From the NCBI GenBank assembly GCA_964034945.1, contig OZ035960.1, positions 80,261,331-80,325,330 on the forward strand: DNA of 64,000 bases, written 5' to 3'. The position numbers and the translations under genes were made by a program. Shown here one piece after another: positions 22,901-34,473 of the stretch (positions are counted from its first letter, which is position 1; every line of letters starts with the position of its first letter). Under the pieces are notes generated by a model. That model did not search any database. It was not told the DNA's origin and saw nothing but the letters and a program-made list of their open reading frames with translations. This DNA comes from Chrysopilus asiliformis (taxonomy: Eukaryota > Arthropoda > Insecta > Diptera > Rhagionidae).

Positions 22901-25900
22901 ATCAGAAGAGCTTACAATTTCAAGGTCAAAGCAGTTGGGTAGGACTTTTTCATTTCTCTTATTAATACTGTCCGTATTTTTATTAATTCTTTGTGTTGAT
23001 TTTTTATTTCTTCATTTTGCAGTTTTAGCTCATAATCTTGTTTTACTTCCATTAACTCTTTTTTAATGTCTCCTAAAAGCTCGGATATTTCAATATTAGG
23101 TGAGAATCCTAAAGTAAAAATAAGAGTAAAAATAAATTGGAATACATTGTAAGAAATGGTTGCTTACCAGGGACAGGCGTTGTTAATTGATGTCTTCCAA
23201 AAGTTTTTTTTTGGTATGAAAGCTTCTTTGTTTGGCGAGTAAAAAATTTTCCTGTAGTAAAAAATCGAATCATAAATTATTTGTTACTTTTAGAAAATCA
23301 TTACATTGGTGAATCAATTTAATCTGTACATTGATGAAGGATAGGAAGTAGCATAAATTTCTGTTCCCATGGAAAACAAATAAATTTAAAAACAACCTTA
23401 TCCAAAAGAAATATTTCATTTTCTTCACCAAAATCTCCATCAAGTAATATGATCCCCAACGACTTGGATTCAACTGGTTCATGGAAAAAGTTGCTTATCT
23501 ATATATATAAAATCGTTTAACCTGACTGAGTGAGTGACTGACTCATCAACGCTCAGCCCAAACCCCTGAAGCTAGAGACTTGAAACTTTCACAGTATGTC
23601 CAAACCATTGCGTAGGCGCTCACTAAGGCGGGGTTTTCCGAAATTTTACCCCTAACGGCCAATTTATTCACTAGGAGTTAAATCGCCTTAACTCCCTTAA
23701 CTCACCTTTAACATGGAAAATAAGGTTAGCTAACTCCCTTAACTCACTAACTCGGCTTAACTCCTAGTGAATAAATTAGGGGTAAGGGGGTAAAGGGGGT
23801 TTGGGTATTTTTAAACCGTGATTTTCGCCATTAATCCTGCTCAATAGGAGGCTGAAAAGTTTCACTCGGGGGTTTTCGGGGTCGCTGATCACGAATCCGG
23901 TGTTAGATTTTCAAAATTCAAAACGGATGGTTCTGAAAGGATAACGCAAGTATCCTTTTTCCCATTTTTTCCGGGAAAAAATTGCATTAGGGGGTTTTCG
24001 GGGTCGCTGATCACGAATCCGGTGTTAGATTTTCAAAACTCGGAACGGAAAGTCCTGTAAAGATAACGCAAATATCCTTTTTCCCATTTTTCCCGGGGAA
24101 AAGTGGCATTAGGGGGTTTTCGGTGTCGCTGATCACGAATCTGGTGTTAGATTTTCAAAACTCGGAACGGAAAGTCCTGTAAAGATGACGCAAATATCCT
24201 TCTTCCCATTTTTTCCGGGAAAAATTGGATTACGGGGTTTTTGGGGTCGCTGATCACGAATCCGATGTTAGATTTTCAAAATTCAAAACGGAATGTCCTG
24301 TAAGGATAACGCAAATATCCTTTTTCCTATTTTTTCCGGGAAAAATGGCATTAAGGGGTTTTCGGGGGTCGCTGATCACGAATCCGGTGTTAGATTTTCA
24401 AAACTCGGAACGGAAAGTCCTATAAAGATGACGCAAATATCATTTTTCCCATTTTTCACGGGAAAAGTGGCATTAGGGGGTGTTGAAATTTCATAATTCG
24501 AATAGACCTATAAGGATAACGAAAATATTCTTTTTTTTATTTTTTTTCGGTTTTTGCAGACGCTGATCACGAATCTGGTGACGAAATTGCCAACGGAAGC
24601 TCCTGTAAGGATAACCCAAATATCCTTTTCACCATTTTTCCTCGAAAAAACTGGCAATAAGGGGGTTTCGGAGCCGCTGATCACGAATCTGGTATTAGAA
24701 TTTTAAAATTCGGAACGGAAGGTTCTGAAGGCATAACGATTTTTTCCAATAGTTTTTAAGCTCTTTCTGGATTTTTTGTGCAAAAAACTTTTTAAAAAAA
24801 ACTTTAGCCCGGCAACGACGGGTATGCAAGCTAGTATTCAATATTATTTTTCCAATTATTTCCTCTCTGTGCTCATCAATAAAACCAGTTATTTTTATTG
24901 GAGTAAATGGATAAATGCAGCAATAATTGTCAGGATATGAGCTGCTTAAATATCGTAAAGGCGACTTGTGAAATAATATTTCACCATTAGTTTTCTTTTT
25001 TTCTTGAAACCATTCTTTTCTGTTTTTTTTTGGTTAGTTGTTCGTCTGTATATAAATTTTTTAATTGCTGTAATATTTTTGACGGTTTTCGTATTTTTCT
25101 TTTAATGTCTTGCATAAAATTTTCAAATGCATATGCACTAAAATCATTTTTGAATCCACTTTCGTTTACGTATTGAACTAAATGAAGAAGATTATGTACG
25201 TTATAGGTAACATATTTTTCGCCATATACTGTAGTAAAATATTTGACAAATTCCGCAATCATTTCTTGTGCAGTTTCCGTATTCGACATATAACTATTTG
25301 GGCACGATAACATTCGATATGCACAATGTAAGAGCAAAAAATGGTAATACTGGTCGCTATCAACAATATCCTTAAAAGTGATTATTCCAGTGTATAGGAT
25401 GAACTGTCTGAATTCAGTGGCTTTAAATCTTGAAACTTCGTCAAACGACCTAGGTTTTCTCGAAAATTCTCTACAAACAGATGGTGCTAATGAAATGTAT
25501 CTTGTATTCATCTGGGCAATGTCTTTTTTACTTAATTTCATAGTAGTTTTTCTTTGAAGTGTTAGAAGGGCTATTTTACGAGTTACTCCAAGGTCAACAA
25601 GATGCATTGGGTCTAGCGGAAAATGGGAGACCATGTCAATGCTTATTGTTTCCAATAAGCTCTCTGTGCTGTGAAAATAATGATTGTGATGATTCAAATC
25701 CACTCGATGTTTAAAAGTTATGTCCGTACGTAAACAATCAATATCGGTACTGTAACAATATGCTGAATTGTTTTTCCGATTTGAGCACACTTACTGCAGC
25801 CATTTAAGAAGTTATAGCTAACTGTACCAGTCATAAAAGCACGTGCAAGAGCATCACAAATGAGAGCTCCGATCTTCAAATAAATAATTTTTCCGTCGAT

Positions 25901-26020
25901 TATTAGACCCTCTTCTAACAAAATAATGAAATCGTGCAAAAAAATGTCTACACTTCGGGGCTTTTGGTCTCCTAAATAAGCTCCCATGAGGAATACTTAC
26001 ACATTTTCCTTTGTAACAGT
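22900..26020 (-). mobile_element. CACTA (EnSpm)-like transposase remnant, split by a Helitron
   Basis: On the minus strand, 25987-25720 encodes YLGDQKPRSVDIFLHDFI and ALICDALARAFMTGTVSYNF. After a frame change 25770-24987 encodes FPLDPMHLVDLGVTRKIALL, RFKATEFRQFILYTGI and YNVHNLLHLVQYV...SAYAFENFMQDIKR. This order matches the TNP2-like transposase of animal CACTA elements. The frame continues to about 24840, is cut by the Helitron (23498-24834) and resumes at 23490-23290 (SLGIILLDGD, FICFPWEQKFMLLPILHQC). A further coiled-coil-like frame (ISELLGDIKKELMEVKQDY) lies at 23105-22930. Terminal CACTA repeats were not found. Confidence 0.78.
23498..24834 (+). mobile_element. Non-autonomous Helitron, full length, seven repeat units
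   Basis: It starts TCTATATATATAAAATCG after A (23497) and ends with GCCCGGCAACGACGGG, then CTAG (24831-24834), then T. About seven units of 118-125 bp, each with CGCTGATCACGAATC, fill 23880-24700. A 5' section carries GACTGAGTGAGTGACTGACTC and a CTTAACTCCC palindromic region (23650-23780). It has no Rep/helicase gene and would depend on an autonomous relative. It sits in a CACTA-like transposase frame. Confidence 0.9.
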
Positions 26021-26029
26021 TTAAATCCC

Positions 26030-27051
26030 GTCGCACACTTCAACTAAGCTATGTGAGCGAGGCTAGCTATAGTTACATAGCCTAGCTGGGTTAGCTCACC
26101 TCGTTGCACACTTGAGCTAAGCTACGCGGCGATATTTTCGGTAAATATATGCATTTTTCCACTTTATCTGCAGCCATTTTTAGATATAAATTATTTAACG
26201 CGATTGAAAATATTCCGCAAAAGAATTCAATTTTCACGTTTTCCAGTCCAAATGCAATTGGCACTTACACATTTAAGGGCTCTCCCCATTGCCAGGATAT
26301 TTTAGTTGCGATAAAATGTAGGGACACACTTATATAACAAAGGCTTGGTAAGAAAGAGAGAGAACAAAAAAAAAGCGTACGTCGCCAGATGTCGCTTTTG
26401 TAGTTTATTTTATAGGAAGCGTTCGTCGCCAGGTGTCGCTTTGTTAGATGTATTTGAACTGACGTACGCTTCCTATAAAATAAACTACAAAAGTAGTCAA
26501 AATTTGTATGATTTTGACATATGCAGTTTCAAAACTTACAACACAATGAATAACAACGAAGGTATTTATATGTATTACATGTTTTGGTATACAGACTATA
26601 ATAATAACAATAACCATATTTACAGGTAGGAAATTTGAGATATTAGAGGACATACAGATATGTGATTCGGAGATGCAAATAGAATGTTTTGGACATGGAA
26701 TACGGTTTAAATTCCTATGATTTTATCCTATAAAACTTTCTATAAAGACTCGTGCCCGTGTTCTGTCTTTCCCATTGACAATTACAGCTATCTGCCTCTT
26801 TCTATTTGTAACACATTTTTATCGCAACTAAAATATCCTGGCAATGGAGAGAGCCCATTATGTCCACAAAATACTACACTTTTGCAAATACCGATTCTAC
26901 ACTGTATAACGCCGAAAATATTTATATGTGAGTGTCAGCAATGCCAGCGAAGTCGTTCGCGTAGTTGAGGTCTGAACTACGCAAGCGAGCTTAGTCCGCG
27001 TCGCCCATGACTACGCGATGTAGTTTCATAGTTTCGCTGAAGTGTGCGGTC
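26030..27051. mobile_element. Fold-back element with long imperfect inverted arms
   Basis: The ends are G-CGCACACTTCA (26030 on) and the complement of 27040-27051 (CGCACACTTCAGCG). Further inverted similarity lies inside: GGCGATATTTTCGGTAAATA against the complement of about 26910-26935, and the ATTGCCAGGATATTTTAG block (26290-26325) against 26810-26855. The centre has a 33-bp inverted repeat with one mismatch (26395-26427 and 26461-26493). No TSD was identified. Frames inside are not familiar. Confidence 0.65.
26395..26493. repeat. 33-bp near-perfect hairpin, 33-nt loop
   Basis: The left arm starts CTTTTGTAGTTTATTTTATA and continues GGAAGCG. The right arm is its complement with one mismatch. 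The loop repeats CGTCGCCAGGTGTCGCTTT, of which CGTCGCCAGATGTCGCTTTT also lies just left of the arm. Confidence 0.85.
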
Positions 27052-27085
27052 ACCAATGCAAATGCTAACACAGGGACTACATTGA

Positions 27086-27484
27086 CTTTTATTTCTGGTG
27101 TACCAGCAAAACTGTTTGCTAAAAAGCCAGTGTGGACCAATCTGGTTTACCAGTTTTTCTGGTAAGACAGTGCTGGTATACCAGATTTTGACAGGCAACC
27201 AAATTAAAATAGCGGAAACTAAATTTTCTATCATTATTTTATGAGAAAAGGAATTTTGAATGGAATGCACATTTTAACCATTACAAGAGAGTTGATTTGA
27301 GAAGGCAGAGGGTGAATTCGTTCTTTTGTAGTAGTTTTAAAGCCAATATTTTGGCAATCATAATTTGTTGTTTCCTAATCACTAACATTTCGCCTACTGA
27401 ACTGTTTTACCAGAATTTGCCCACCAAACAAATTTGACAGATTGCGACTAAACGGCTTACCAGCTGGTATACCAGAAATAAAAG
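27086..27484. mobile_element. MITE-like element rich in CTGGTNTACCAG palindromes
   Basis: The ends are CTTTTATTTCTGGTGTACC and (opposite strand) CTTTTATTTCTGGTATACC. Inside, CTGGTTTACCAG and CTGGTATACCAG occur again, giving at least four palindromic sites. No clear TSD and no coding sequence are present, so the superfamily is unknown. Confidence 0.65.
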
Positions 27485-27699
27485 TTTCGTTTTCTACTAA
27501 TCGCCGTAGATTAAGTTCGCTATACTTCTTATTATTCATAATCTTACCTTCTTCCTTTTATTTGAATATTCTGCACGATATGATTTGCACTTTTTTTCAC
27601 TATTATTTGGATTTAATGCCCGAATTTATTTAACAGCGCACTGATTAAACATTTAAACAAAATTTTGACAATTTTCGACACCGAGCCTACTATTTTTAA

Positions 27700-27990
27700 T
27701 TTTTAAATATTTTGTAGAGTGTTTCAACGGATTACTTTTTCCCATACAACACATTACGTTGGTAAGTGCTAAGAATCTTTTTCACTCAGCCATTACTTCT
27801 TCCCTTACAACTCGTTACATTTGTAAGAACTTACAATTCTCTTCGACGAAAGCATCGATTATCCCGTAAGTGATAACAAATTTCTGACTGAGACAGTACT
27901 TTATGCTTTACAACCCGTCACATTTGTAAGTTCTTACGATTTTCTTCGAAGAAATAACCGATTATCAAGTAAGGGAGGACAAAAGTTCCC
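27700..27990 (+). repeat. Degenerate tandem ~118-bp repeat
   Basis: Segments with ACAAC[T/C]CGT[T/C]ACATTTGTAAG, TTCTTCGA-GAA and CGATTATC--GTAAG occur at about 27805-27870 and 27908-27980, with a weaker copy near 27745. This is non-coding, and 27485-27700 shows nothing recognisable. Confidence 0.55.
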
Positions 27991-28089
27991 ATTGGGGTTG
28001 TACTTGAACATTTTGCAGCATGGGATGTCGCCATCTCAACCATTACGACTTAAGACCAAAGGATTGATGCCAAAAGGATCGTACAAAAT

Positions 28090-29380
28090 GTAAATCTGGA
28101 GAAACTGATTCCTCAAGATGTAAAAAAACTAGAGGCCTTCAGCTTACTTTGTTTTAAGGTACAAAAGTCTTGCTTCGGAATAATGTCAACACAACAAGAA
28201 GACTCGTCAATGGTGTGTTAATTTACGTCACACATACTTTCGCAGAAACCAGCTTTATGGTCAGGACATCTCCGACATTATAGTCGACTTCGGTGAGGTT
28301 GGGGTACATAAAATCGAACCAATACGGTGAATCTCCAAGCAAAATAATAAGGGACGGCAAATAGGCGAATTCTTCCGTTGATGTTGTGATCATGTTGATC
28401 AACAACGGTGCACAAGCTACAAGGATCAACTGTGGACCACGGGTTTTAAAATGTTCGCTCCAGGTACAGCTTATGTTGCCCTCAGTAGGATTAGCACTTC
28501 CCGGCCTCAATGTCTGTAACCGGAAAGCTCAAGACGTGGTGTGGTATTGCCATCTGTATGATTTAATTTACGTCCCCGTCCGGAGAAACTGTATTAATTT
28601 GCACATGGTTTGGCTCTGCTCCTGATGTATTTGTCTGCCCATCAGACCGTTGACCAATTCTCGATGTTCACGCCATGTTTATCAGTTAACGATGTGCTGT
28701 TTTTGAATTTGGTCACAATATTCTAACACTTTATTGATGCTCTGGGCTGCATGTCAACTGATGTTGCGTGAACAGGTTGTACTTTGCTGCCATTTTGATT
28801 GTGTCGAACAAAGTCACAAAGTCATTTGAGTTCGAATGAGGTCCATTTTTCGTTGTTCCCGGCCTGTGGACTCCCATGTTTTCAACCGACGGTCCAACCG
28901 ATTTCAATAAAACTTTACACACGAGTAGAGGGAGGTTGAAGACCGCAAAGCAGAGATTCATATTTAAAAGTATGCTTATGACGAGGTTTTGTGGAATTCT
29001 GCTCGGAATTAAAGTCTTCCCCTAAGCTCTGGCTGAAAATATATAAAAAAAAAACTATGGATTTTGTTAAAACGATTTTGCACAAATTCTGGCAGAAGAC
29101 TTAAAAAATGTCTCTCGAGGGTTTTCGAGGTCGCTGATCATGAATCTGATGCGGGTATTTCAAAATTCGGAACGGTAGACCCCGTAGGGATAACGCAAAT
29201 ACTTTTTCCCCATCTTTTCTCAGGAGAATGGACACTAGGTAGTTTTGAGGATCAGCAAGTTAAAATCTTAAAATTACAAATTTTTCCTCGAAATGTTCCA
29301 TTGAAGTGATGTCAGTTGTGTCGTATTTTTAAAATTTATACAAAATACTTGAACCCGACAACGACAGGTCCAAGAGCTAG
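28090..29380 (+). mobile_element. Decayed Helitron with possible helicase fragment and CTAG end
   Basis: Near 28155-28225 a plus-strand frame reads GTKVLLRNNVNTTRRLVNG, like the conserved helicase box of Helitron/PIF1 proteins (G-x-VMLLrN...LVNG). Between it and 29000 only stop-ridden sequence is seen. At 29110-29260 a diverged ~120-bp Helitron unit (GGTCGCTGATCATGAATC) appears. A decayed hairpin CCCGACAACGACAGG is followed by CTAG|T (29377-29380). Whether the helicase scrap and the 3' end belong to one element is inference. Confidence 0.5.
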
Positions 29381-30266
29381 TTCAGCATATGAAGTTTATT
29401 TATGTAGGAAAGATATCTTGTTTTTTGTAAAATATCTCAGTTTAATCCTAAAATCTTGGAATGGAGTTTTTTTCAAATCTTCTCGAAAAGGAAAAGGTGA
29501 CAACCGTAATTAGATGAATTTTCCTACATTCTTAGTCTGTTTAAAACTTTTTATTTAACCTGCCTTCGTAACTGTCTGTCTATTTGTCAGAGTCAAATCT
29601 AGCAATCTAATTTTGACCCTCTTCCACTCATCCAATTGACCTAAAATACACCCGGAACTCCGATGACAATACAATATTCTCACTACTTCGTCCTTGTAAG
29701 GATAACGGAAGGTCCTGCAAGGATAACGTGTTTATCTTTTTCCTCAAATTTTCCGGAACAAATCTCATTTGGGGATTTTTAGGGTCAATGAGTTAGATTC
29801 TACCAGTGAGAAGTCTATAAGGATAACGAAAGGTCTTGCTACATAATAAAAAAAAAAAAAATTAAACAAAAGCTTTTATTTAAAAAAATTTACTAAAAAC
29901 GAAAAAATAATTATTTGGATGCTGTGTATCAGAAATATAAGCGCCATTAAAGCATTAAAAATAATCCGATTAAGAGATCTATATGGAGCATTACAAAAAC
30001 GTTTATAGCGAGTTTATTAGATTTTTAGGCTATGTTGAAACGAATTGTGGCATCAGAATTCGTATGTTGTGACAATAACTTTTAAAATCGCAAAACCTAT
30101 GAAATTACCAGCTAGAATACAAGCTCATTATTCTCGCTGCTAGATTTTTCCCGTTTTACGACAATAACCCTAATGTAATGGAAATAATATTCAGTATCCA
30201 TACACCTATGGAACCAAAGACGCATACTGAGATATGCATCCAGGGAAATTTTTGATTTCCCACTAA
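29381..30266. other. AT-rich stretch with Helitron-unit scraps
   Basis: At 29690-29850 AAGGATAACGGAAGGTCCTG-like phrases show relics of the Helitron unit. At 29920-29950 CTGTGTATCAGAAAT occurs; its complement lies at about 32085-32102, so the MITE at 30267-31982 may sit inside an older inverted-repeat element. No gene was found. Confidence 0.45.
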
Positions 30267-31329
30267 AGCCTATAGTACACGGCATGTAAAAAGCCACATA
30301 TAAATGTGGCTCTGACGTCACTAGAAGGTGTCGCATATTGGGTACACATTTCGTATGTGACACAGTGGTTGCATACGGGAAAAATGTGCTAGTACACGGC
30401 ATGTGTCTTTTGTCCCAAAATCCATATGTCCATATGTAACCAATGTGGTCGCATATGCTGTGGTTACATTTGAGTGCACATATGAATGGTTGCATATATA
30501 TCGCTAGTACACGGTATCCAACGCAGCATGCGCATATCGCATGTGCGCATCACAATTTCACATATATATGTGGTTTTCTAGTACACGATGTGCGACATGC
30601 AACCATTCGTATGTAGACGATTCATGTTTGACAGATCATTTTCATCATTTCAGTGTTGTGAAAATGTCGAAAAGAAAGTGGGCTGCTGTTGCTATTGTGG
30701 CCGCGCAGGTTTTGGAAAATGAAGAAAACGAAAACCGCCTCGAAATCCAAATTCCAAATTTGCATTCATATTTCTTATTTTGAAAAAACACACATAGCAA
30801 AACAAAGGGAAAAAAAGAAAATAAAATTAAAGAAAAACGAACGAAAATAGCCGAAATCAATTAAAATTGAAAATTAAAAAAAAAAAAACCAAAAATAATA
30901 CCAAAACAACGTGCTGCTAAAACAACAAAACACAAACATAACAAAAGCTATAATTGCCAATCTGGCAATCATTGGAGACCCGTATGGTGATATTCGTATC
31001 AAAATTCGTACAGTTATACCAAAATTCCACTTTGAAGTCAAACTTTCCAATAAGATTTTTTAAATTTTTTTCCAATCGGATTTTGATGTATGGGAGTTTT
31101 ATGTAGAATCATATCCTAAATAACTTTTGTTCTTGCACTTTTTTGATAAGATGCACCGTTTTTGAGATATTCACAAAAAACGATTTCGTTCGTATGGGGG
31201 GTACCCCCCTAATAGTCCATTGTTGCCCTTTAACGAACTTAACCTTGCATTTTACGAAAAACGGATCTGCTCAAAATTTCAAGTCTCTAGCTCAATCCGT
31301 GCGTCCGCAATCCGCGCCACAGACGGACG

Positions 31330-31364
<35 letters not shown>

Positions 31365-31982
31365 GGACAGACGGACATGCTAAATTCAACTTTTTTTATC
31401 ATTCTAAACACACTGGTGTAATTCATTTTTTTGTGCGATGACGAGATCTTGGCGTTACAAACGGTAAGGCAAAGTTAATATACCCTTTGGTTTCACCATA
31501 CGGGTATAAAAACTGAATGCTGAAATCAGGGTTGCCACCATAGAAAAAATTTCCTTCTAAAAGCAGGATGAACAAACCCCTAAAATACTATTTATTAAAA
31601 AAATTAGTTAAAACCACTAAATATGTCAGCCTGAAATGTCATTCAAAAGTTACATATAAGGGCTACATGCGATCCATATGCTGTGTCAAGTTTTCGTGCA
31701 GACACATATATTGTGACTGCCACATTTATATGTAACCACTGGACAATATGTCACATATAGTCACAAACTGCATGTGCTAAGGTAGTACACGACATTCGAA
31801 AAAGCCACATATCCTTATGTATCACGAGTGCCACATATAGTACACATTCGTATGTGTACCATATGTGTGTGTCACAAAGAGAGCTAGTACACGGCATGTG
31901 GCCATTGGGACAACATGGTGACGTCAAAATGACGTCAGAGCCACATTTATATGTGCTTTTTACATGCCGTGTACTATAGGCT
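30267..31982 (+). mobile_element. PIF/Harbinger-type element with ~50-bp TIR, transposase start only
   Basis: The TIR starts AGCCTATAGTACACGGCATG and is nearly perfect for about 50 bp, flanked by TAA on both sides (30264-30266 and 31983-31985). On the plus strand ATG 30664 begins MSKRKWAAVAIVAAQVLENE, like HARBI1-type transposase starts, but the frame ends after about 40 codons. Words such as CATATGTG and TAGTACACGGCATGTG recur near both ends. Repeat A (30937-31512) is nested in the middle. Confidence 0.85.
30937..31512 (+). repeat. Dispersed repeat A, most complete copy
   Basis: It runs from CATAACAAAAGCTATAATTG to CCATACGGGTATAAAAAC. Landmarks are GCACCGTTTTTGAGATATTC, a GACG/GACA microsatellite (31323-31375) and a tail with TACAAACGGTAAGGC. 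There is an inverted TATACCC...GGGTATA pair at the very end. It is non-coding, and its class is not recognised. Confidence 0.65.
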
Positions 31983-32422
31983 TAACTCAGAGATCAAATC
32001 AGATCATGATCCCGATAAAACTTGGGTTACGAACTTGTATGAGTTAAACCGGATCTCTGATCGAATCATTAAAAAAATACGCTTTTTTTCTGATACACAG
32101 AACACAAAAAACTATTTTTTCCGTTTTACATTTTTTAAAAATGAAAGGTTTTTTCATTTTAAATTAGAAGTCAAAGAATAAAATAACCAACGAACCAAGA
32201 TAACGTTTTACAATTTTCATTGTTTAATTCCTTTGAATAAGGAAGTTCTAGATCGAATACAAAACAGTGTGCCATTTTGTTCACGTTTCCTATTTATAAA
32301 AATATAACAGATTTTTACTCAGTATACTATTTTCACGGGAAAAAAACAATTTTAAGCAAAAAAAATATATATGGAATATTTTAATAAGTTAAATTTATCC
32401 ATTTTAACATTCCATTTAAATG
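31983..32422. other. Intergenic, 3' of TfIIFbeta
   Basis: A/T-rich DNA between the PIF/Harbinger-type element and the TfIIFbeta stop. It includes the complement of CTGTGTATCAGAAA near 32090. No gene was seen. A TTTATT at 32291, read on the minus strand as AATAAA, is a possible polyadenylation signal for TfIIFbeta. Confidence 0.4.
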
Positions 32423-33279
32423 TTAATCACTTTCAGAGTCTGACGCCTTTTCTTCCTTTTTCTCTTCAGTTTTATAATGTCTGTATTCTTTTTTCAATTC
32501 CCACATATTTTTGTGGGGATTTTTCATATTATAATCGCATACTTCCTTCAGTATTTCTTTCAAATAACCAATGGGCTGCTTCGTAATCTTAACAAGATCC
32601 TTTATATTATAATACTGATGTTTTTCAAAGGCATTAAACAACATATCCATAACGGCGCTCCTATCATCTCTGGCCTTTTTACCCTCCGCCTTTTTACGCT
32701 CTCGATATTCGATCTACAATAAAAATCCAGTTATAATTGAAAACTCAGTGACGCGTATTATATACATACATTGTGCTTATGGTCCTTTATCGGTTTAAAG
32801 TTCTGAACAATCTTGTCTATTGCTTGTACCCGTTTTTGAGGTACCGATGCTTTTTTAATAGACTCTAATTTTAACTGCATGTAACAATTATCAGCTATAG
32901 GACGACATTCCAATTTCTGCACGATTCTGCCTTCCATAAAAAGTTTTTCTGTTTCAGGAATAACTTCTTCAGTTCGGGTAGGAATTATATGGGAAAAAAC
33001 CCCTAAAGTCTGTTTTGTCACAACAGAGACATCGAGTCTGTGTTCCTTGGGAATTTTTTGGGATGGGTCCAAATTAACAACAGCGTCTGATAAAGTTAAG
33101 GATACTTGTGCTTTTTGGCCAGGCGTCTTACATATTTTTAACTTTCCCACCTCAACATTCCCACTAGCCTTTTCCCATTTATTAGCAATATATTTTGGGA
33201 CTTTTACAAGCCAAACTCCCCTTCCGGCATTGGAAAGATCTAATTCCTTGTCCACATGTCGTTCATCCTTTGAAGACAT
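32423..33279 (-). CDS. TfIIFbeta: General transcription factor IIF subunit 2 (TFIIF beta / RAP30)
   Basis: TFIIF beta binds RNA polymerase II with TFIIF alpha and helps it enter the nuclear pre-initiation complex. Two coding exons, 33279-32770 and 32713-32423, join in phase 0 through a 56-bp GT-AG intron and give 266 aa (human about 249, fly about 276). The N-terminal half has GVWLVKVPKYIANKW and GKLKICKTPGQKAQVSL. The middle has GRIVQKLECRPIADNCYM. The C-terminal winged helix has DMLFNAFEKHQYYNIKDL and ITKQPIGYLKEILKE, and the protein ends in a Lys/Glu then Ser/Asp tail. I chose the ATG at 33279 because conserved sequence starts there; a start 21 bp upstream is possible. A TAG just upstream of the ATG and a GT-containing site near 33371 suggest a 5'UTR intron. 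The reading frame is complete and looks functional. No other family fits. Confidence 0.97.
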
Positions 33280-33299
33280 TACAATTGATGTTCCTAACA

Positions 33300-34473
33300 C
33301 GTAAAATAACTTTATACTTGGCTATAAATATAGTTGCACATTAAAAATATTGAAAGTGAAGAAAAATTACCTTTTTCAAATACGATTAATAATTATTTAC
33401 ACTCATCGAGCTCTTCTCCGGCAATAAAATATTCACGATTCGTTTGACATTTAAAGGTCAAATACACGGTGCAACTCGTTCCATAGCGTCAAATTTAGAA
33501 CACGGCGGAACTTTACAACTAGAGAGCCCAAAAAAACAATGGAATGGACAATCGCACTTTACTTGAATGAGATTGTCAAGTGCCAGGAGATTAAATTGCT
33601 TAAAATAATTGATTAAAATATGTCTGGACATAAGTGCGCATTAGTGAGTGATAGTTAAGGTTCGAGAGATTATAATCTAGGGAATGGACACAGCACTTTA
33701 TAGACTATAGTACTGAGTAGGACAGTGAATTAACTTCAATTAGAATAGTCTATTAGGCCAGTTAGAACAGTTTTCCCTCCAGATTAGAACAGTCTGTTAA
33801 CAATTTTTCAATTTATTATAGCAACTAGGACTTTCGGATTTTGTGAACATTTAATGAATGAAATTTTTGAAGTTTACCACGCTTCTTTTTCAGCTTAGAG
33901 ACTAGAGCGTAATCTTCATACAGCAGACTTTTTCGTCTGTTAAAAATATTAGATACACTTATGTTAAGTCAGCTTGAACAGAAAGGGATAAGACGATAAT
34001 CCTACAGATTTTGCCTCCTTCTGCAGTTCTAAAAAGTTCTAATCTCCCAAACCGATTTTCGATATGCAGATGATTCCCATCAACAACATATGAACTTGTT
34101 TGTCTGATTTAAGGGATCTTCATCTGCAGATGCATACTGTCACAATAACCGCACACGAGACCGTCTCACACCAGCAATTTCATTAAGGAAAATGTGATTG
34201 GAGATTGATTTGTATGCGATTGGGTTAACGCTGAAATTAGCATAAAATGAAAGGAAGAAGTCCATAATTCCCGTTAGATAAGGAAGTCGGCTGTATGCAA
34301 ATTACCATCCTCTATATAATTGTATCTCTACTTACAATGTGGAGTTCTACTTACATTGTGGAACTCCTTCACGGTAGATAGTTTTGGGCGATTTTTTGTA
34401 AATTGAGTCAAGTTTTTTTTATTTATCGGGCTTAAAATCCGAGTTTACAATATTGAAAATATTAACACTATTA
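33300..34473. other. Intergenic, upstream of TfIIFbeta
   Basis: This should contain the TfIIFbeta promoter and probably a short 5'UTR exon ending near 33372 on the minus strand. The remainder to 34473 has no familiar coding sequence or repeat apart from short words such as TTAGAACAGT[C/T]T, repeated near 33757 and 33783. Confidence 0.4.

Noticed and set aside
26041..27040. CRISPR-like or satellite interpretation of repeated AAGCTA/CTACGC words
   Set aside because: Spacing is irregular and words are inverted, as expected of a fold-back element; a CRISPR array is not expected in insect nuclear DNA.
31220..31441. DGRTDRQTDRQTD frames
   Set aside because: They arise from the GACG/GACA microsatellite in repeat A.
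33540..33660. Short frame MEWTIALYLNEIVKCQEIK upstream of TfIIFbeta
   Set aside because: Only about 25 codons, with no similarity recognised and no splice context; chance is likely.
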